From Bradyrhizobium diazoefficiens (GTDB taxonomy: Bacteria; Pseudomonadota; Alphaproteobacteria; Rhizobiales; Xanthobacteraceae): DNA of 64,000 nucleotides. The translations under genes and the position numbers were made by a program. How positions within the stretch are numbered: the stretch's first letter is position 1; every line of letters begins with the position of its first letter. The DNA is taken from positions 744,001-808,000 of the forward strand of contig NZ_CP067100.1 of NCBI RefSeq assembly GCF_016616235.1, written 5' to 3'. A model generated the notes under the pieces. That model was not told the origin of the DNA. It made no database searches and saw only the letters and a list, made by a program, of their open reading frames with translations. This document shows positions 62,350 to 64,000 of the stretch, one piece after another.

Positions 62350-64000
62350 ATGACCACCTCCAATTCCAAATTCCGTAACAGCAAGGAAGCGCCGACCGAG
62401 CCGTTCAAGCGCTCGGTCGCCTCCTGCCTCAAGGCGATCGCGAAATCGCCTGAGCTCGACGTCTCCTTCGCCGCCGAGCGTCCCGGCCTTGCGCCGGGCA
62501 AGGCGCGGCTGCCCGAGCCGGCGCGCAAGATGACCAAGCGCGATGCCGCGGTCGTGCGCGGCCATGCCGATTCCATCGCGCTCAAGCTCGCCTGTCACGA
62601 TCCCAAAGTTCACCGCAAGCTGATGCCCGGCAACCCGCAGGCGCGCGGCGTGTTCGAGGCGGTCGAGCAGGCCCGCGTCGAGGCGATCGGCGCGCGCCGC
62701 ATGGCCGGCGTTGCGAAAAACCTCACCGCGATGCTCGACGACCATTTCCATCGCGGCAAGTTCGACGAGATCACCGACCGCGCCGATGCGCCGCTGGCCG
62801 ACGCGTTGGCGATGCTGGTGCGCGAGCGCCTGACCGGCATGGCGCCGCCGGCGGCCGCCAGGAAGATGGTCGATCTCTGGCGTCCGATTCTCGAGGACAA
62901 GATCGGCAAGCGGCTCGACCGGCTCGACGGCGTGCTCGAGGACCAGATCCGGTTCGGCGATGCCGTGCATGATCTCCTGACCGCACTCGAGCTCGGCGAC
63001 GAGCGCAGCGCCGACAGCGAGGACGATGAGGACAACGACGAGAACCAGGACGGCGACAACGATCAGTCCGGCGCCGAAGGCTCGCCCGATTCCGATGCCG
63101 CGCAGGAGATGAGCGCCGACCAGGCGCAAGCCTCATCCGAGGAGATGGCCGACAGCGCAATGGAAAGCGCGCAGGCCTCGACCTCCGACAGCTTCGACGA
63201 CGGCGAGCTCGGCGACGACGAGACCCCGGGCGAGGCGACGCGTCCGAACGCGCACGGCAAGAACGAGCCGCGCGGGCCCGAATACCACGCCTTCGCGCCG
63301 AAATTCGACGAGGTCATCGCGGCCGAAGACCTCTGCGACCATGACGAGCTGGAGCGGCTGCGCGCCTATCTCGACAAGCAGCTCGCGCATCTGCAGGGCA
63401 TCGTCGCCCGTCTTGCCAATCGTCTCCAGCGCCGCCTGATGGCGCAGCAGAACCGCGCCTGGGAGTTCGACCTCGAAGAGGGCATTCTTGACCCCGCGCG
63501 CCTCTCGCGCGTCGTCACTGATCCCTATCACCCGCTGTCCTTCATGCACGAGAAGGAGGCGACGTTCCGCGATACCGTGGTGACGCTGCTGCTCGACAAT
63601 TCCGGCTCGATGCGCGGTCGGCCCATCACCGTGGCCGCCACCTGCGCCGACATTCTCGCCCGCACGCTGGAGCGTTGCGGCGTCAAGGTCGAGATTTTGG
63701 GCTTCACCACCCGCGCCTGGAAGGGCGGGCAGTCGCGTGAGGCGTGGCTTGCCGCCGGCAAGCCGGCCAGCCCCGGCCGTCTTAACGATCTCCGCCACAT
63801 CATCTACAAGTCGGCGGATGCGCCGTGGCGCCGTGCACGAAAAAATCTCGGCCTGATGATGCGCGAAGGGCTGCTCAAGGAGAACATCGACGGTGAGGCG
63901 CTCGACTGGGCGCACAAGCGCCTGCTGGCGAGGGCCGAGCAGCGCAAGATCCTGATGATGATCTCGGACGGCGCGCCGGTCGACGATTCCACGCTGTCGG
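62350..64000 (+). CDS. cobT: Aerobic cobaltochelatase subunit CobT (3' end outside window)
   Basis: This open frame starts at ATG 62350 and runs off the window after 550 codons; the family is usually about 630 residues. The N-terminal part has [22 protein letters not shown] and [18 protein letters not shown] long acidic, Asp/Glu/Ser-rich middle (about 215-300) follows. A vWA domain ([20 protein letters not shown], the MIDAS DxSxS) and [17 protein letters not shown] are at the visible end. It forms the chelatase ring with CobS and CobN. Confidence 0.93.
   Translation, partial: MTTSNSKFRNSKEAPTEPFKRSVASCLKAIAKSPELDVSFAAERPGLAPGKARLPEPARKMTKRDAAVVRGHADSIALKLACHDPKVHRKLMPGNPQARGVFEAVEQARVEAIGARRMAGVAKNLTAMLDDHFHRGKFDEITDRADAPLADALAMLVRERLTGMAPPAAARKMVDLWRPILEDKIGKRLDRLDGVLEDQIRFGDAVHDLLTALELGDERSADSEDDEDNDENQDGDNDQSGAEGSPDSDAAQEMSADQAQASSEEMADSAMESAQASTSDSFDDGELGDDETPGEATRPNAHGKNEPRGPEYHAFAPKFDEVIAAEDLCDHDELERLRAYLDKQLAHLQGIVARLANRLQRRLMAQQNRAWEFDLEEGILDPARLSRVVTDPYHPLSFMHEKEATFRDTVVTLLLDNSGSMRGRPITVAATCADILARTLERCGVKVEILGFTTRAWKGGQSREAWLAAGKPASPGRLNDLRHIIYKSADAPWRRARKNLGLMMREGLLKENIDGEALDWAHKRLLARAEQRKILMMISDGAPVDDSTLS

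Overview
The window is a GC-rich alphaproteobacterial chromosome segment, most probably from Bradyrhizobium or a close relative. The evidence is the set of genes with typical Bradyrhizobiaceae architecture: acdS with a divergent Lrp-type regulator, phaR divergent from phaA-phaB, metY-metA, lysC-ptsP-prfA, bolA divergent from a J-domain gene, and cobS-cobT. Several families of short palindromic intergenic repeats common in this group are also present. No rRNA, tRNA, CRISPR array, transposase or prophage was seen. The species assignment is an inference from gene content.

Layout. 1-4 kb: the end of an MFS transporter, a broken TadG-like fragment, and the methionine pair metY-metA behind a foldable leader. 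4-10 kb: a polysaccharide deacetylase, recQ, ACC deaminase acdS with its divergent AcdR-like regulator, and a carboxymuconolactone decarboxylase-family protein. 10-15.8 kb: an esterase, a class IV (branched-chain type) aminotransferase, a methyltransferase, then the polyhydroxybutyrate genes phaR | phaA-phaB. 15.8-22 kb: a DMT exporter with an overlapping small secreted protein, flavin reductase, DUF985 cupin, gloB, a methyltransferase, a DUF4167 protein and prmC. 22-28.9 kb: a HIT protein, a Liv-type ABC transporter with a fused LivM-LivG protein, an RNA polymerase alpha-CTD-like protein and a MarR regulator. This block lies between prmC and prfA, which are usually neighbours. 28.9-36.3 kb: prfA, ptsP and lysC on the minus strand, then a PH-domain protein, ubiG and a DMT transporter on the plus strand. 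36.3-42.7 kb: a tight minus-strand set of DUF1178, nitrilase-like hydrolase, glutaredoxin and comF, then a methyltransferase, mutT, argJ and a parvulin-type isomerase divergent from secA. 43-54 kb: secA, a lipobox-bearing L,D-transpeptidase, accA, xerD, a 48-residue membrane peptide, aroK-aroB and a CorC-type CBS protein. 54-61 kb: bolA | J-domain gene, an HWE histidine kinase, two divergent citrate synthase-like genes (one with an N-terminal DNA-binding domain), small orphan genes, a cold-shock gene and a DedA protein. 61-64 kb: cobS and most of cobT, which runs off the window.

Most genes are core metabolism: methionine, arginine, aromatic and lysine-family amino acids, fatty acid initiation, PHB storage, ubiquinone, cobalamin, translation termination and secretion. 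The most interesting points are regulatory. There are five copies of TGCGGCA/TGCCGCA in the phaR-phaA gap and three phased TTGCGC motifs between acdR and acdS. TTGAT palindromes sit between the paired citrate synthase genes, one of which carries its own DNA-binding domain. A stand-alone alpha-CTD-like protein lies beside a MarR regulator and a Liv transporter. I found no defence system or biosynthetic cluster, and nothing I can confidently call a new biological system.
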